DNA of 64,000 nucleotides from Mesorhizobium sp. CU3 (lineage in GTDB: Bacteria > Pseudomonadota > Alphaproteobacteria > Rhizobiales > Rhizobiaceae): NCBI RefSeq assembly GCF_006442965.1, contig NZ_VFWX01000004.1, positions 62,001 to 126,000 of the forward strand, given 5' to 3'. Under the pieces are notes generated by a model that saw nothing but the letters and a program-made list of their open reading frames with translations, was not told the DNA's origin and searched no databases. Made by a program: the position numbers and the translations under genes. Shown here piece after piece: positions 50,002 to 59,291 of the stretch. The first letter of the stretch is position 1. Every line of letters begins with the position of its first letter.

Positions 50002-51105
50002 TTATTCGGCGGCGAGTACCGTTTCGGCCTGCCTTGCCTCCAGCTCGCGCACGAGCGGGATGACATGCTTGCCGAAATACTCGACCTCTTCCTGGAAGTG
50101 CAGGAAGCCGAGCAGGATGAGATCGGCGCCGGCGCGCTTCAGATCGACAATGCGTTCGGCGACCTGTAGCGGCGTGCCGATCAGGTTCGAGCGGAAGCCG
50201 TCATTATACTGCACCAGATCGTCGAAGGACGACTTCGCCCAGTTGCCCTCGCCTTCCGGCGAGGCCTTGCCGGCGTTCTTGACCTCGTGGCCGAAAGCGT
50301 TGACTGCTTCCGGATTGGCCTTGGCGATGATCTCGGCAAGCACCGCCTTCGCCTCGTCCTCGGTCTCGCGCACGATGGCGAAGGCGTTGACGCCGACCTT
50401 GACCGAATGATTGTTGTCCCGGGCCTTGGCCTGGATGTCGTCGACTTGCTTGGCGATCTCGGCCGGCGTGTTGCCGTTGGTGAAGTACCAGTCCGAGACA
50501 CGCGAGGCCATGTCGCGCGCCGCCCGCGACGAGCCGCCCTGGAAGATCTCGGGCAGCGGCTTCAGCGGCTTCGGCTTCAGCGAATACTGGTTGAAGCGGT
50601 AGAAGTCGCCGCGGAAGGTGAAGCTGTCCTCGGTCCAGATGCCGCGCAGCGCGCGGATGAACTCTTCCGAGCGCCGGTAGCGCTCGTCATGGTCGAGCCA
50701 ATGCTCGCCGATGGCGTGGAACTCGCCGCGGAACCAGCCGGAGACCAGATTGATCGCGACGCGGCCGCCGGTGAGATAGCTGATGGTCGCGAGCTGCTTG
50801 GCCGCCAGCGCCGGATTCCACGGCCCGGGCAGGATCGCGGCGATCACCTTCAGCGTCTTGGTGGCGGCGAGCAGGTCGTGGCTGAACGCCACCGATTCAT
50901 GCTGCTCGTCGGCGCCGTAGCCGGCGGTGAAGCGGATCTGGCTCAACGCATAGTCGAAGCCGGCCTGCTCGGCGATCTGCGCCAGCTTGCGGTTGTATTC
51001 GGCCGAGTGATTGGTCCGCTGCTCGATGTTGGAGATGACCAGCCCACCCGAGACGTTCGGCACCCAATAGGCGAATTTGACTGCGTCGCGATCATTCTGT
51101 GGCAT
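50002..51105 (-). CDS. sfnG: FMNH2-dependent dimethylsulfone monooxygenase
   Basis: 367 residues of the bacterial luciferase-like (LLM) family. The N-terminus KFAYWVPNVSGGLVISNIEQRTNHS and the blocks QIRFTAGYGADEQHESVAFSHDLLAAT, IAAILPGPWNPALAAKQLATI and LVSGWFRGEFHAIGEHWLDHDERYRRSEEFIRALRG match SfnG closely. It oxidises dimethylsulfone to methanesulfinate using reduced FMN from a partner reductase. GGGAGA precedes the ATG. A promoter-like TATAAT and the box TCAGTAGACT lie 70-84 bases upstream. Confidence 0.93.
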   Translation of the reverse strand: MPQNDRDAVKFAYWVPNVSGGLVISNIEQRTNHSAEYNRKLAQIAEQAGFDYALSQIRFTAGYGADEQHESVAFSHDLLAATKTLKVIAAILPGPWNPALAAKQLATISYLTGGRVAINLVSGWFRGEFHAIGEHWLDHDERYRRSEEFIRALRGIWTEDSFTFRGDFYRFNQYSLKPKPLKPLPEIFQGGSSRAARDMASRVSDWYFTNGNTPAEIAKQVDDIQAKARDNNHSVKVGVNAFAIVRETEDEAKAVLAEIIAKANPEAVNAFGHEVKNAGKASPEGEGNWAKSSFDDLVQYNDGFRSNLIGTPLQVAERIVDLKRAGADLILLGFLHFQEEVEYFGKHVIPLVRELEARQAETVLAAE

Positions 51106-51174
51106 GGAAATCTCCCGGCTTGGCCTGTCCCAACTATCAATCCGGCGGTGGCCGGAAGTTGCCGCTAATTTATT

Positions 51175-51189
51175 AGTCTACTGATTATA
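51175..51189 (-). promoter_or_regulatory. sfnG promoter element: TATAAT and sulfur-cluster box TCAGTAGACT
   Basis: On the minus strand TATAAT (51189-51184) runs directly into the box TCAGTAGACT (51184-51175), followed by AAT. The identical ten bases lie at the same distance from ssuD. The position just after a -10-like hexamer suggests an operator overlapping the transcription start. Confidence 0.6.
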
Positions 51190-51270
51190 TATACAAAGTA
51201 GGATTTTCCGTTTTCGCGGCCTTGGCCGAACGGAAATACCAATTCGCCTGCCCTCACCCGCCGTGGATTT

Positions 51271-52689
51271 TCAGCGCGCGCTTGCGATCGACGTCGGCGC
51301 GCCGGGCCGGCTTTCGATCTCGGCGGCGACCGCCTGCGCGTGAAGCGCCACTTCCGGCAGGCCCATCAGCTCGCCGAAGGTGCCGCGCGCCAATGGCCCG
51401 GCGATGAACAGGTCAGGCACCGGCTCGCCATCCGGACCGACGGCGCGGCTGTCGCGCCCAGTTGCGATGCCGAGTCCATGGCTATCGATCCGGATCAGGC
51501 CGGCATCGCCGAGCGAGCGCAGCGCCGGGTTGGTCCGAAGCGTTTTGCCATGCGCCGGACCCGTCGTGTTGATCACGGCATCGAAATGCAGTGTTTCGAT
51601 CTGTCTCTTGCCGCGACGCCGTAATTGGACCGCCAGGCGGTCCCCTTCCCGGCTCGAGGCCACCAGGCCTGCCGCGATGTTGTCATACGTGCCTTCGGCA
51701 TGGCGGCGATCGAGTACCGCCTCGACCTGCGGCGCGATGCGGAAGCGATGCACGTCCCAGAACGCGCGCAGCCGCCGCACAAGCCGGGTTCGCTGGTCCC
51801 TATCGAGCGAGGCCCAGATCACCGGTCCCTGCAGCCGCAACTGATCGAAGACAGACTGCCAGTTGAAGCCGCCGACAGCGGCCGCAGCCAGCGTCGAACG
51901 GATGTTTTCAAGCAAGCCAAGCGCCGTCGTGGCTGGTGTGGAAGCAAAGTCGCCGAAGGGCTGGCCGCGCAGCGCCGGATGCCCGCGCGAGCGCAATCCA
52001 TGACGCGACACGGCCAGGATGCGGCCGCGATGACCGCGGCGATCGAGCTCGGCGACGGCGTCTGCGGATGTCAGGCCGGAACCGACGATCAGCACGGATG
52101 CTTGCGGCGCGATCGAACCGAGCGCATCTGAGGAATAGACATCGGCAACGAAGCCGTCCGCATCGGCGATCCGCGCAAGCGCTGCCGGAACATCGGGCGA
52201 CGGATGCGTCATGGCGAGAACCACCATGTCGGCCGCGATCGGCTGACCGGAAGCGGTCACGATCCAACCGTCGCCGTTGCGCTTCACGGCGCTCGCATGG
52301 TGTCGAACATGGCGGATCGCCCCGGTCTCCACATAAGGCGCCAGATGCTCGGCTACGTAGCGGCCGAAGACCCTGCGCCTGGGAAAGACATCGCCGTTGC
52401 GCCAGACCGCTTCCGGATCGCGCTCGGCCTCGCCGTCCTGCGCCAGCCAGCGCGAAAAATGCTCCGGCTCATCCGGCGACATGCTCATCCGGGACGCCGG
52501 CACGTTGACGCGGTGCGACGGCTCCTCGCTGGAATAGGCGAGCCCGCCGCCGAGGAACGGGCGCGGCTCTATGACGGTGATCGATGGCCGCGCGGACTGG
52601 CGCGCCAGATGCCAGGCCACGGCCGCGCCGGTAAAGCCGCCGCCGAGGATGACGACATGCCCGCGCGGCCGAAGCGGCAGTGCGTTCAC
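51271..52689 (-). CDS. FAD/NAD(P)-binding protein of the sulfur cluster
   Basis: 472 residues. FAD fold at the N-terminus ([19 protein letters not shown], GxGxxG) and a second dinucleotide motif [22 protein letters not shown] at about residue 165. [28 protein letters not shown] is the signature of the NAD_binding_9 type of flavoproteins. Likely an NAD(P)H-linked oxidoreductase or N/S-oxygenating enzyme; substrate unknown. It overlaps ssuD by four bases, so an accessory role in organosulfur oxidation is probable. Confidence 0.85.
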   Translation of the reverse strand: MNALPLRPRGHVVILGGGFTGAAVAWHLARQSARPSITVIEPRPFLGGGLAYSSEEPSHRVNVPASRMSMSPDEPEHFSRWLAQDGEAERDPEAVWRNGDVFPRRRVFGRYVAEHLAPYVETGAIRHVRHHASAVKRNGDGWIVTASGQPIAADMVVLAMTHPSPDVPAALARIADADGFVADVYSSDALGSIAPQASVLIVGSGLTSADAVAELDRRGHRGRILAVSRHGLRSRGHPALRGQPFGDFASTPATTALGLLENIRSTLAAAAVGGFNWQSVFDQLRLQGPVIWASLDRDQRTRLVRRLRAFWDVHRFRIAPQVEAVLDRRHAEGTYDNIAAGLVASSREGDRLAVQLRRRGKRQIETLHFDAVINTTGPAHGKTLRTNPALRSLGDAGLIRIDSHGLGIATGRDSRAVGPDGEPVPDLFIAGPLARGTFGELMGLPEVALHAQAVAAEIESRPGAPTSIASAR

Positions 52690-53858
52690 GAGGCGCTGGC
52701 AAGCGTTTTCGGGCGATGGTCGCCGGCGATGGTCTCGCCGAACGGCCCGGTGTTGACGGATGAGCCGGCTGTCTTGACCGCGTGATCCGTCGGCAGATTG
52801 GGCAGCACCAGTTCACCGAAGCGGTAGGCTTCTTCGAGATGAGGATAACCGGACAGGATGAAGGTATCGATGCCGAGGCGCCGGTATTCGTCGATGCGCT
52901 CGGCGATGGTGTCGGGGTCGCCGACCAGCGCCGTGCCGGCGCCGCCCCTCACCAGGCCGACGCCCGCCCACAGGTTCGGCGCGATCTCGAGTTTCGAGCG
53001 GTCGCCGCCATGCAGCGCGCTCATCCGCGCCTGGCCGACCGAATCCATGCGCGCAAAAACCTTTTGCGCCGAGGCGACGGTCGCGTCGTCGAGCCGGCTG
53101 ATCAGCCTGTCGGCAGCCGCCCAGGCTTCCTCGGTGGTCTCGCGGGCGATGACATGCAGGCGGATGCCGAAGGAGAGCTTGCGGCCTGCCTTTTCGGCAA
53201 GCTCGCGCACGGCGTCGAGCTTGCGCTCGACATCGGCCGGCGGCTCGCCCCAGGTCAGGTATTTGTCGATCTCCTGCGCCGCCACGGTCGACCCCGCATC
53301 GGAAGAGCCGCCGAAATAAAGCGGCGGATAGGGCGACTGTACAGGCGGAAACAGCAGCCGGCCATCCTCGATGCGGAAATGCTTGCCCTGGTGCTGAACC
53401 GTCTCGCCGCTCAGCACGCGCTTGTAGACCTGCAGGAATTCCTGCGTCACCTCGTAGCGCTCGGCATGCGACAGGAATATGCCGTCGCCCTTGTTTTCCA
53501 GCGGATCGCCGCCGGTGACGACGTTGATCAGCAGCCGGCCGTTGGAGATACGGTCGAGCGTCGCCGTCATGCGCGCGGCGAGCGTCGGCGACTGCAGGCC
53601 CGGCCGCACGGCGACCAGGAAGCGCAGCCGTTTCGTCAACGGCGCCAGCGCCGAGGCGACAACCCAGGAATCCTCGCAGGAGCGGCCGGTCGGCAGCAGC
53701 ACGCCGTAATAGCCCAGCGTGTCGGCGGCCTGCGCCACCTGGGTCAGATAGTCGAGATCGACCGCCCTGCCCCCCTCGGAGGTGCCGAGATAGCGGCTGT
53801 CGCCATGTGTCGGCAGGAACCACAGCACCTTGATGCGATCGGGGATTTCGGAAGCCAT
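52686..53858 (-). CDS. ssuD: FMNH2-dependent alkanesulfonate monooxygenase
   Basis: 390 residues from the ATG at 53858; a longer frame to 53933 has no SsuD similarity. E. coli SsuD is about 381 residues. Conserved blocks: [42 protein letters not shown] with the conserved Cys, [38 protein letters not shown] and [23 protein letters not shown]. It converts C2 and longer sulfonates to aldehyde and sulfite with reduced flavin. First gene of the leftward sulfur cluster, with the shared box 77 bases upstream. Confidence 0.94.
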   Translation of the reverse strand: MASEIPDRIKVLWFLPTHGDSRYLGTSEGGRAVDLDYLTQVAQAADTLGYYGVLLPTGRSCEDSWVVASALAPLTKRLRFLVAVRPGLQSPTLAARMTATLDRISNGRLLINVVTGGDPLENKGDGIFLSHAERYEVTQEFLQVYKRVLSGETVQHQGKHFRIEDGRLLFPPVQSPYPPLYFGGSSDAGSTVAAQEIDKYLTWGEPPADVERKLDAVRELAEKAGRKLSFGIRLHVIARETTEEAWAAADRLISRLDDATVASAQKVFARMDSVGQARMSALHGGDRSKLEIAPNLWAGVGLVRGGAGTALVGDPDTIAERIDEYRRLGIDTFILSGYPHLEEAYRFGELVLPNLPTDHAVKTAGSSVNTGPFGETIAGDHRPKTLASAS

Positions 53859-54261
53859 GTCGGTGATTTCTCGATGAAGCAAGCGAACGGAGACTACGCG
53901 CTCAGGCGTCGCCCGGATAGGCTCATCAAACATCAGTCTACTGAATCTGTAGAGTTAGTTTTTTCTATTTGCCGCGCCGGTTTTGGAATTTTTCTCGGCG
54001 AACCGAATGGCATTTGGGAACGCAGCGGCGCAGGTCCTGGTCTCGACCGCCGTACTCATAGCCTCGAAGAACAACCAGTTGATCGTCCCGGGGCTGACGT
54101 TCACGGCTCCGAACGGCTTGGCCTTGCTCTGAGAATCCGGTGGTTCATGGATAGTCAGTTCGATCCATATCGCTTGAAAGCCCCCGCGCGATTTTGAAGC
54201 AACGACATGCATCAAAACAACGCCTTAGGCGCGTTGCCTGAATCTGTTTCAGCGCCAGGCT
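53859..54261. promoter_or_regulatory. Intergenic region with ssuD promoter and sulfur-cluster box
   Basis: 403 bases. The box AGTCTACTGA (plus strand, 53935-53944) sits in an AT-rich stretch (53940-53975) and is the ssuD control element by comparison with sfnG. A CTAC-N7-GTAG dyad (53938-53952) overlaps it. An 86-codon leftward frame (53955-54215) crosses the region; it lacks a ribosome site or recognisable family and is not called as a gene. No terminator for the downstream transporter is evident. Confidence 0.55.
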
Positions 54262-55029
54262 TCAGGAATTGTCGGGCGTGGGCGATGCCTGCAAAGCACC
54301 GTGATCTTCCCGCGCCTTCTTGCCGAGATAGAGCTCCTGCATGACCGACGACTGTTGCAACTCCTCGATGCTGCCTGACGCCACGATGCGCCCGGAATTC
54401 ATCAGATAGCCGTGTTCGGCCACAGAGAGCGCCAGTCCGGCGTTCTGCTCGACCAGCAGCACCGCCGCGCGGAACTTTTCGCGCACGTCGATGATGATGC
54501 CCTGCAGCTCCGACACCAGCAAGGGCGACAGTCCGAGCGAGGGCTCGTCGAGCAACAGGATGCGCGGCCTTGCCATCAGGCCGCGCGCGATCGCCAGCAT
54601 CTGCTGCTGGCCGCCGCTCAGCGTGCCGGCCTTGGCGTCGCGCTTCTTGGCAAGGATGGTGAAATAATTCTCCATCAAGGCGATGTCGGCCTCGACCGCA
54701 TCCCGGTCCTTGCGGCAGTAGGCGCCGAGCAAGAGGTTCTCGCGCACGCTCATATCGGCGAACACGCGCCGGCCTTCCGGCACCATGACGACGCCGAGCG
54801 TCGCCTTTTCGTCGGCGTGAAGCGCGGTGACGTCGCGGCCGTCGAAGGTCACCGTGCCGCGCCGCGGCTTGACCAGACCGGCGATGGAACGCAGCAAAGT
54901 CGTCTTGCCGGCGCCGTTGGGGCCAAGGATGGTGACGATTCCGTTTTGGCCGACCGCGAGCGAGACGTCGCGATTGACCGCGACGGGCCCGTAGCCGGTA
55001 TCGACATGCTCGACGGCAAGCAGGCTCAT
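54262..55029 (-). CDS. Liv-type ABC transporter ATP-binding protein (LivF-like), second cluster
   Basis: 255 residues. Walker A GPNGAGKTT, LivF-type VPEGRRVFADMSVRENLLLG, signature LSGGQQQML, Walker B ILLLDEPSLGLSP. Overlaps the upstream LivG-like gene by four bases and closes the leftward transporter operon. Confidence 0.92.
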   Translation of the reverse strand: MSLLAVEHVDTGYGPVAVNRDVSLAVGQNGIVTILGPNGAGKTTLLRSIAGLVKPRRGTVTFDGRDVTALHADEKATLGVVMVPEGRRVFADMSVRENLLLGAYCRKDRDAVEADIALMENYFTILAKKRDAKAGTLSGGQQQMLAIARGLMARPRILLLDEPSLGLSPLLVSELQGIIIDVREKFRAAVLLVEQNAGLALSVAEHGYLMNSGRIVASGSIEELQQSSVMQELYLGKKAREDHGALQASPTPDNS

Positions 55030-55754
55030 GACGCGCCCACCTTCTTGTCGGGGCCGAGATAGACCTCGCGCACCTTGGGGTCGGCGAGCACCTCAGCCGG
55101 CGGGCCTTCCGCGATCTTGGTGCCAAAATCGAGCACGATGAGGCGGTCGCAGAGCTCGGACATCATGTCCATGTCATGGTCGATGAGGCACACACCGATG
55201 CCTTGCGGCGGCAGTTGCGCGATGACCGCCGCGAAGGCCTGGGCTTCGCTGTCGTTCAGCCCGGCGCCGGGCTCGTCGAGCAGCAGGAGTTCGGGCGAGA
55301 CGCCGAGCGCGACGGCCAGCCCAAGGCGCCTGAGGCTGCCGAAGGGCAGCGATCCGGCAATCGCCTTGCCGAGCGGCGCTAGGCCGACAAAGTCGAGGAT
55401 CATGCCGGGCGAAGCCCAGCGGCCGCCGCTCTTCCTGCCCTGCTCCCAGGCGATCCGGACATTCTCGTCGACGGTCAGGCCAGGGAAGGACATCGCCTGC
55501 TGGAAGGTCCGCACCAGCCGCATTCGCGCGATGCGGTGCGCGCCGATATTGGTTATGTCCTGCCCCTGCCAGGATACGGTGCCGCCCGTCGCCGGATGGA
55601 CGCCGGTGACGACGTTGAACAATGTGGTCTTGCCGGAGCCGTTGGGGCCGACGATGCCGACGACCCGGTCGGTGTCGATGTCGAGGTCGACGCCGTTGAG
55701 CGCGACGACGCCGCCGAACTGCTTGCGCAGGCCCCTCACCTCAAGCGCGGCCAT
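55026..55754 (-). CDS. Liv-type ABC transporter ATP-binding protein (LivG-like), second cluster
   Basis: 242 residues. Walker A GPNGSGKTT, LivG-type LVRTFQQAMSFPGLTVDENV, Walker B LLLLDEPGAGLND. The signature region reads LPFGSLRRLGLAVAL, so the usual SGGQ-like Gln is replaced, as often in LivG. Overlaps LivM (14 bases) and LivF (4 bases). Confidence 0.92.
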   Translation of the reverse strand: MAALEVRGLRKQFGGVVALNGVDLDIDTDRVVGIVGPNGSGKTTLFNVVTGVHPATGGTVSWQGQDITNIGAHRIARMRLVRTFQQAMSFPGLTVDENVRIAWEQGRKSGGRWASPGMILDFVGLAPLGKAIAGSLPFGSLRRLGLAVALGVSPELLLLDEPGAGLNDSEAQAFAAVIAQLPPQGIGVCLIDHDMDMMSELCDRLIVLDFGTKIAEGPPAEVLADPKVREVYLGPDKKVGAS

Positions 55755-56832
55755 TCGAGCCTCCGCCTTGCTTGTCGAAGCCCCCGGCGAGCGCGCAATA
55801 GATGTTCTTGATGCCGGCGCCGACGCCGCCCGGCAGCAGAAGGATCACCAGAAGCAGACAGACGCCGTAGGCGATGCGGGAATCGACCGGATCGAGATTG
55901 AGCACCTCCGGCAGGAAGTTGACGATGACCGCGCCGATCAGCGGCCCGTAGAGGTAGCGGGCGCCGCCCAGCATGACCATCAGCGCGAGATACAGGCTCG
56001 GGAAAGCGCCGAACAAGGTCGGCGAGATGTGGCGCAAATAATAGAGCTGCAGCACCCCGGCGAGACCGGCGAACAGGCCGGAGACCATCAGCACGCCAAG
56101 CTTGTGCAGGTCGACATTGATGCCGACCGAACGCGCCAGCTGCTCGTTCTCGCGGATCGCCCGCAACGTGCGGCCATAGCGCGAAATGCCGATGAGATAG
56201 GTCGCGGCAAGCGCCAGGAACAGCGCCGCCAGGACCAGATAGTAATTGTTGGAGAGCTTGTCGAAATTGATGCCGGGCAAGGGCGTCACCGAGCCGACAT
56301 CGAGCCCCGTCGCGGATCCGGTGAAGGTGCCGCCATTGGTGAGAACGATGACGAACAGGGCGCAGAAGCAGAAGGTGATGATGATGTAGTGCTGCCCGCC
56401 GACCCTCAGCGTCGGCAGGCCGATGACGCCGCCGACGATCGCCGACAGGACCATGGCGAAGGGCAGCGACGTCCAGAAGCCCAGGCCGAGCTGCACCGAC
56501 AGGATGGCCGAAGCGTAGGCGCCGACACCCATCAGCGCCGCATGGCCGACCGACATGATGCCGGCCTGGCCGAACTGCAGCCCGAGGCCGTAGAGCCCTA
56601 TCGCTGTATAGAGCGTGGTGATGGCGATCGACAGGAAGCGGTAGCCGAGGCCAAGCCAGGGCAAGGCTATGAGCAGCGCCGCCAAAAGGATCGCCGTGAT
56701 CGCCTGGACGCCGGCCGGCAGCGGAACCGAGGCATTGTCCGCCGTCAGCAGCGCCAGGCGATCCCGGGCTCTGGCGCCTTCCGGCGCGGCGCCCACCTTG
56801 CCGGCGCTGTTGTCGGTCATCGGCATCGACAT
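55741..56832 (-). CDS. Liv-type ABC permease (LivM-like), second cluster
   Basis: 363 residues from the ATG at 56832, immediately after the LivH stop; later Met codons at 56826 and 56820 are alternatives and a frame to 56865 enters LivH. About nine helices after a ~40-residue cytoplasmic tail. LivM signatures: LYTAIGLYGLGLQFGQAGIMSVGHAALMGVGAYASA and AIRENEQLARSVGINVDLHKLGVLM. Confidence 0.9.
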   Translation of the reverse strand: MSMPMTDNSAGKVGAAPEGARARDRLALLTADNASVPLPAGVQAITAILLAALLIALPWLGLGYRFLSIAITTLYTAIGLYGLGLQFGQAGIMSVGHAALMGVGAYASAILSVQLGLGFWTSLPFAMVLSAIVGGVIGLPTLRVGGQHYIIITFCFCALFVIVLTNGGTFTGSATGLDVGSVTPLPGINFDKLSNNYYLVLAALFLALAATYLIGISRYGRTLRAIRENEQLARSVGINVDLHKLGVLMVSGLFAGLAGVLQLYYLRHISPTLFGAFPSLYLALMVMLGGARYLYGPLIGAVIVNFLPEVLNLDPVDSRIAYGVCLLLVILLLPGGVGAGIKNIYCALAGGFDKQGGGSNGRA

Positions 56833-56833
56833 C

Positions 56834-57703
56834 TCACGATGCCTTGGGGCCGAGCGTGCCGCCAAGCAGGCCCTGCGGCCGCAGCACCAGGATCAGGATC
56901 ATCACGACCAGCGAATAGGCGTCGGTCCATTCCGGATAGCCGTAGCCGGCGCTGAGGCCGTCGACGAGGCCGAGCACAAGGCCGCCAACGACAGCGCCGC
57001 CGACATTGCCGAGACCGCCGATCAGCGAGACGGCGAAGCCGCGGATGATTATGACGCTGCCGGTGAAGGGCGTGATCGGGAAGAGCGAAATCATCAGAGC
57101 GCCGCCGATGCCGGCAAGCAGGCTGCCATAGATGAAGACGCCGGTGACGTAGCGGCGCACCGGAATGCCCATCAACTCGGCGGTGTCGCGGTCCGAAACG
57201 CTCGCCCGCAGCGCCATGCCGTAGCGGCTGCGCGAGATGCCGAAATAGGTGATCGCCACGATGACGGCCGTTATCGCGACGACGATCGCGCGCATGGCGA
57301 CGATGTCGACGCCGCCGATCGTCCAGACCAGGCCGATCGGATCGGTGATGCTTTTCTGGAACTCGTTGAAGACGCGGATGACGGCGTGCTGCAGGATCAC
57401 GCTGAGGCCGATCGACATGATGAAGCCGTTCATCGGCCGGTTGAGCGTGAAGCGGAACAGGCATCGTTCGGCGGCAAAGCCGAGCGCCCCGACCAAAAGG
57501 CCGGCGAAGACCAGCGCCACGAAGAAGTTCATGCCGGCGCCGACCATGAACCAGGTCGCCATGCCGCCGACCATCAGGAACTCGCCATGCGCGAAATTGA
57601 CGATGCCGGCCAGGCCGAAGATCAGCGTGATGCCGATGCCGATTAAAATGGTGACGCTGGCAACCGACAGGCTGTTCACCAGTTGCTGCACAAAAATGTC
57701 CAT
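56834..57703 (-). CDS. Liv-type ABC permease (LivH-like), second cluster
   Basis: 289 residues, about eight helices. LivH signatures: IGIGITLIFGLAGIVNFAHGEFLMVGGMATW and GGLGNVGGAVVGGLVLGLVDGL. Follows the binding-protein gene after an 87-base gap that holds a strong stem-loop. Confidence 0.92.
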   Translation of the reverse strand: MDIFVQQLVNSLSVASVTILIGIGITLIFGLAGIVNFAHGEFLMVGGMATWFMVGAGMNFFVALVFAGLLVGALGFAAERCLFRFTLNRPMNGFIMSIGLSVILQHAVIRVFNEFQKSITDPIGLVWTIGGVDIVAMRAIVVAITAVIVAITYFGISRSRYGMALRASVSDRDTAELMGIPVRRYVTGVFIYGSLLAGIGGALMISLFPITPFTGSVIIIRGFAVSLIGGLGNVGGAVVGGLVLGLVDGLSAGYGYPEWTDAYSLVVMILILVLRPQGLLGGTLGPKAS

Positions 57704-57735
57704 CGTGAAATCCGGTTGGCGAACCTGCAGGGGAA

Positions 57736-57763
57736 GGATGGGCGGCCCCTTCGCCGCCCATCC
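57736..57763 (-). other. GC-rich stem-loop after the binding-protein gene, second cluster
   Basis: 11-base perfect stem GGATGGGCGGC/GCCGCCCATCC with loop CCCTTC, 27 bases after the binding-protein stop. Same placement as the stem-loop at 45551-45573, consistent with raising the level of binding-protein mRNA above that of the membrane genes. Confidence 0.65.
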
Positions 57764-57790
57764 CGATCTCGGATGTTTCAGCGAGCTGCC

Positions 57791-59023
57791 TCAGCCGCCA
57801 TTGTCGCCGGGCGGCGGAGCTGCCGGTGGCTGCTCGACCGCGCATTTGAACTTGTCGGACGTGTTGGGCTCGACCATGCAGACTTCGGTCGCGAAGGTGA
57901 CCTGGTGATGCTTGTTGAAGACAAGCGGCACCGGCGACACGACGCCCTTGTAGTCCGACTTCAGGAGCTCCGCGACCACCGCGTCCGGATCGTCTATTTT
58001 GCCGACCTTCTCCAGCGCCTTGGCGTACCAGAAGAAGTAATCATAGTAGAGCAGCGAGACCGAGGACTGCGGACCCTTTGCGGCGCCGAGGCCGAAATAC
58101 TTTTCGAAATACTGCTTCACCTCGGGGAACGGCGAGGAACCCCAGCACACCGGCACGCAGCTCATCGTCACCGGCACGTCGGCCTTGAGACTTCGCTCCT
58201 GGTATATGCCCGGGTCGACGCCGAACAGGAAATAGGACGGCGCCACGCCGAGCTTGAGGGCCTGCGGAAAGGCGGTGAGCGTTGAATCGCCATTGTACCA
58301 GAAATGCACGATGTCGGGCTTCATGCCCTTGATGCGGGTGAGCAGCGGCGAGAAGTCGGTCGTATCCGGCGGATACTGCACCAGGTCGACCTTCTGTCCC
58401 TCGGCCTCGAGCGCCTTGACGTAGTGCGACGACAGATACTGTCCGGTCGCGTCGTTGCCGACGAACACCACCGAGTGCTTCGGCGGCGACTTCAGCTGCG
58501 GCGTCAGCAACGACAGCACGCCCTTGGCGGTGCTGCCGCTGCGCTGCCATTCCTGCGGCTCGCTCTGGAACGTGTAATGCAGCCAGCCATCGTCGGCGAC
58601 CGCCTTGTCGTCGAGCACGGCGCCGAGCGAGCTGTTGCCGGAAAACTGCAGCACCTTGGCCGGGCCGGTGATCTTGGCCATCGACACCGAGAAGTCATGC
58701 GTCTCGGTGCCCCAGATCGCCTTGACACCGATGTCGTTGACCAGCTCGCGCGCGGCCGCGATGCTGACATTCACATCCGTCCGGTTGTCGCGGATATAGA
58801 GTTTGATCTTGTAGGTCTTGTCGCCGACCTTGATGCCCCCGGCGTCGTTGATCTGCTGCGCCGCCAGATTGGCCGCACCGACAATGGTGTTGCCGGCCGA
58901 AACGAATGAGCCCGATTGCGCGGCGATGACGCCGATGGGCAATTCCTCGTCGGCGCGGGCCGTCTGCAAAGCCATGGCGAGCCCCGCGGCCGCCATGGTC
59001 AATCCAAGTCCTAGCTGTCTCAT
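57791..59023 (-). CDS. Periplasmic substrate-binding protein of a Liv-type ABC transporter, second cluster
   Basis: 410 residues. Signal peptide about 1-24 (GLTMAAAGLAMALQTARA|DE). Type-1 periplasmic-binding fold: PIGVIAAQSGSFVSAGNTIVGAANLAAQQINDAGGI, SVVFVGNDATGQYLSSHYVKALEA, HFWYNGDSTLTAFPQALKLG. The C-terminus ends in a Pro/Gly tail (PPAAPPPGDNGG). Ligand unknown; operators upstream link it to the FadR-type regulator and the aldo/keto reductase genes, hinting at a sugar-lactone or hydroxy-acid ligand. Confidence 0.88.
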   Translation of the reverse strand: MRQLGLGLTMAAAGLAMALQTARADEELPIGVIAAQSGSFVSAGNTIVGAANLAAQQINDAGGIKVGDKTYKIKLYIRDNRTDVNVSIAAARELVNDIGVKAIWGTETHDFSVSMAKITGPAKVLQFSGNSSLGAVLDDKAVADDGWLHYTFQSEPQEWQRSGSTAKGVLSLLTPQLKSPPKHSVVFVGNDATGQYLSSHYVKALEAEGQKVDLVQYPPDTTDFSPLLTRIKGMKPDIVHFWYNGDSTLTAFPQALKLGVAPSYFLFGVDPGIYQERSLKADVPVTMSCVPVCWGSSPFPEVKQYFEKYFGLGAAKGPQSSVSLLYYDYFFWYAKALEKVGKIDDPDAVVAELLKSDYKGVVSPVPLVFNKHHQVTFATEVCMVEPNTSDKFKCAVEQPPAAPPPGDNGG

Positions 59024-59036
59024 GCATGTTCCTCCC

Positions 59037-59078
59037 GTTACATGGCCAACTTGTCATACAACCCTATTACCATGTAAC
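59037..59078 (-). promoter_or_regulatory. FadR/GntR-type operator upstream of the second transporter
   Basis: TTGTCATACAA (59051-59061), a TTGT-N3-ACAA palindrome of FadR-subfamily type, lies 28 bases before the start codon. It is framed by a 9-base inverted repeat GTTACATGG/CCATGTAAC (59037-59045 and 59070-59078). A copy with the same downstream ACAACCCT context lies at 61216. Confidence 0.6.
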
Positions 59079-59291
59079 ACGGCTGTCAACATGACTCCGC
59101 CGCGGAGCGAACGAACTGGTAGCGTCGCGCCGCCTCTTTTCGGTCGTCCTTTTTCTGATCTCGGATGAATGAGAAAAGTTCATCGCAGTCGGACAAGGAT
59201 GCCCGACGCGGAGACATGCGCCACGATCATGGTGATGATGAATGCGGCTCGGCGGTCGCCGAGCCGGGAGACGTTCAGGGCCTTGTCACTG

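Noticed and set aside
53955..54215. 86-codon minus-strand gene upstream of ssuD
   Set aside because: No ribosome site, no family, and it overlaps the ssuD control region; kept only as a remark.
55075..56955. 626-codon plus-strand frame across the second transporter
   Set aside because: Antisense to LivG and LivM genes with intact motifs; no ribosome site or recognisable domain.
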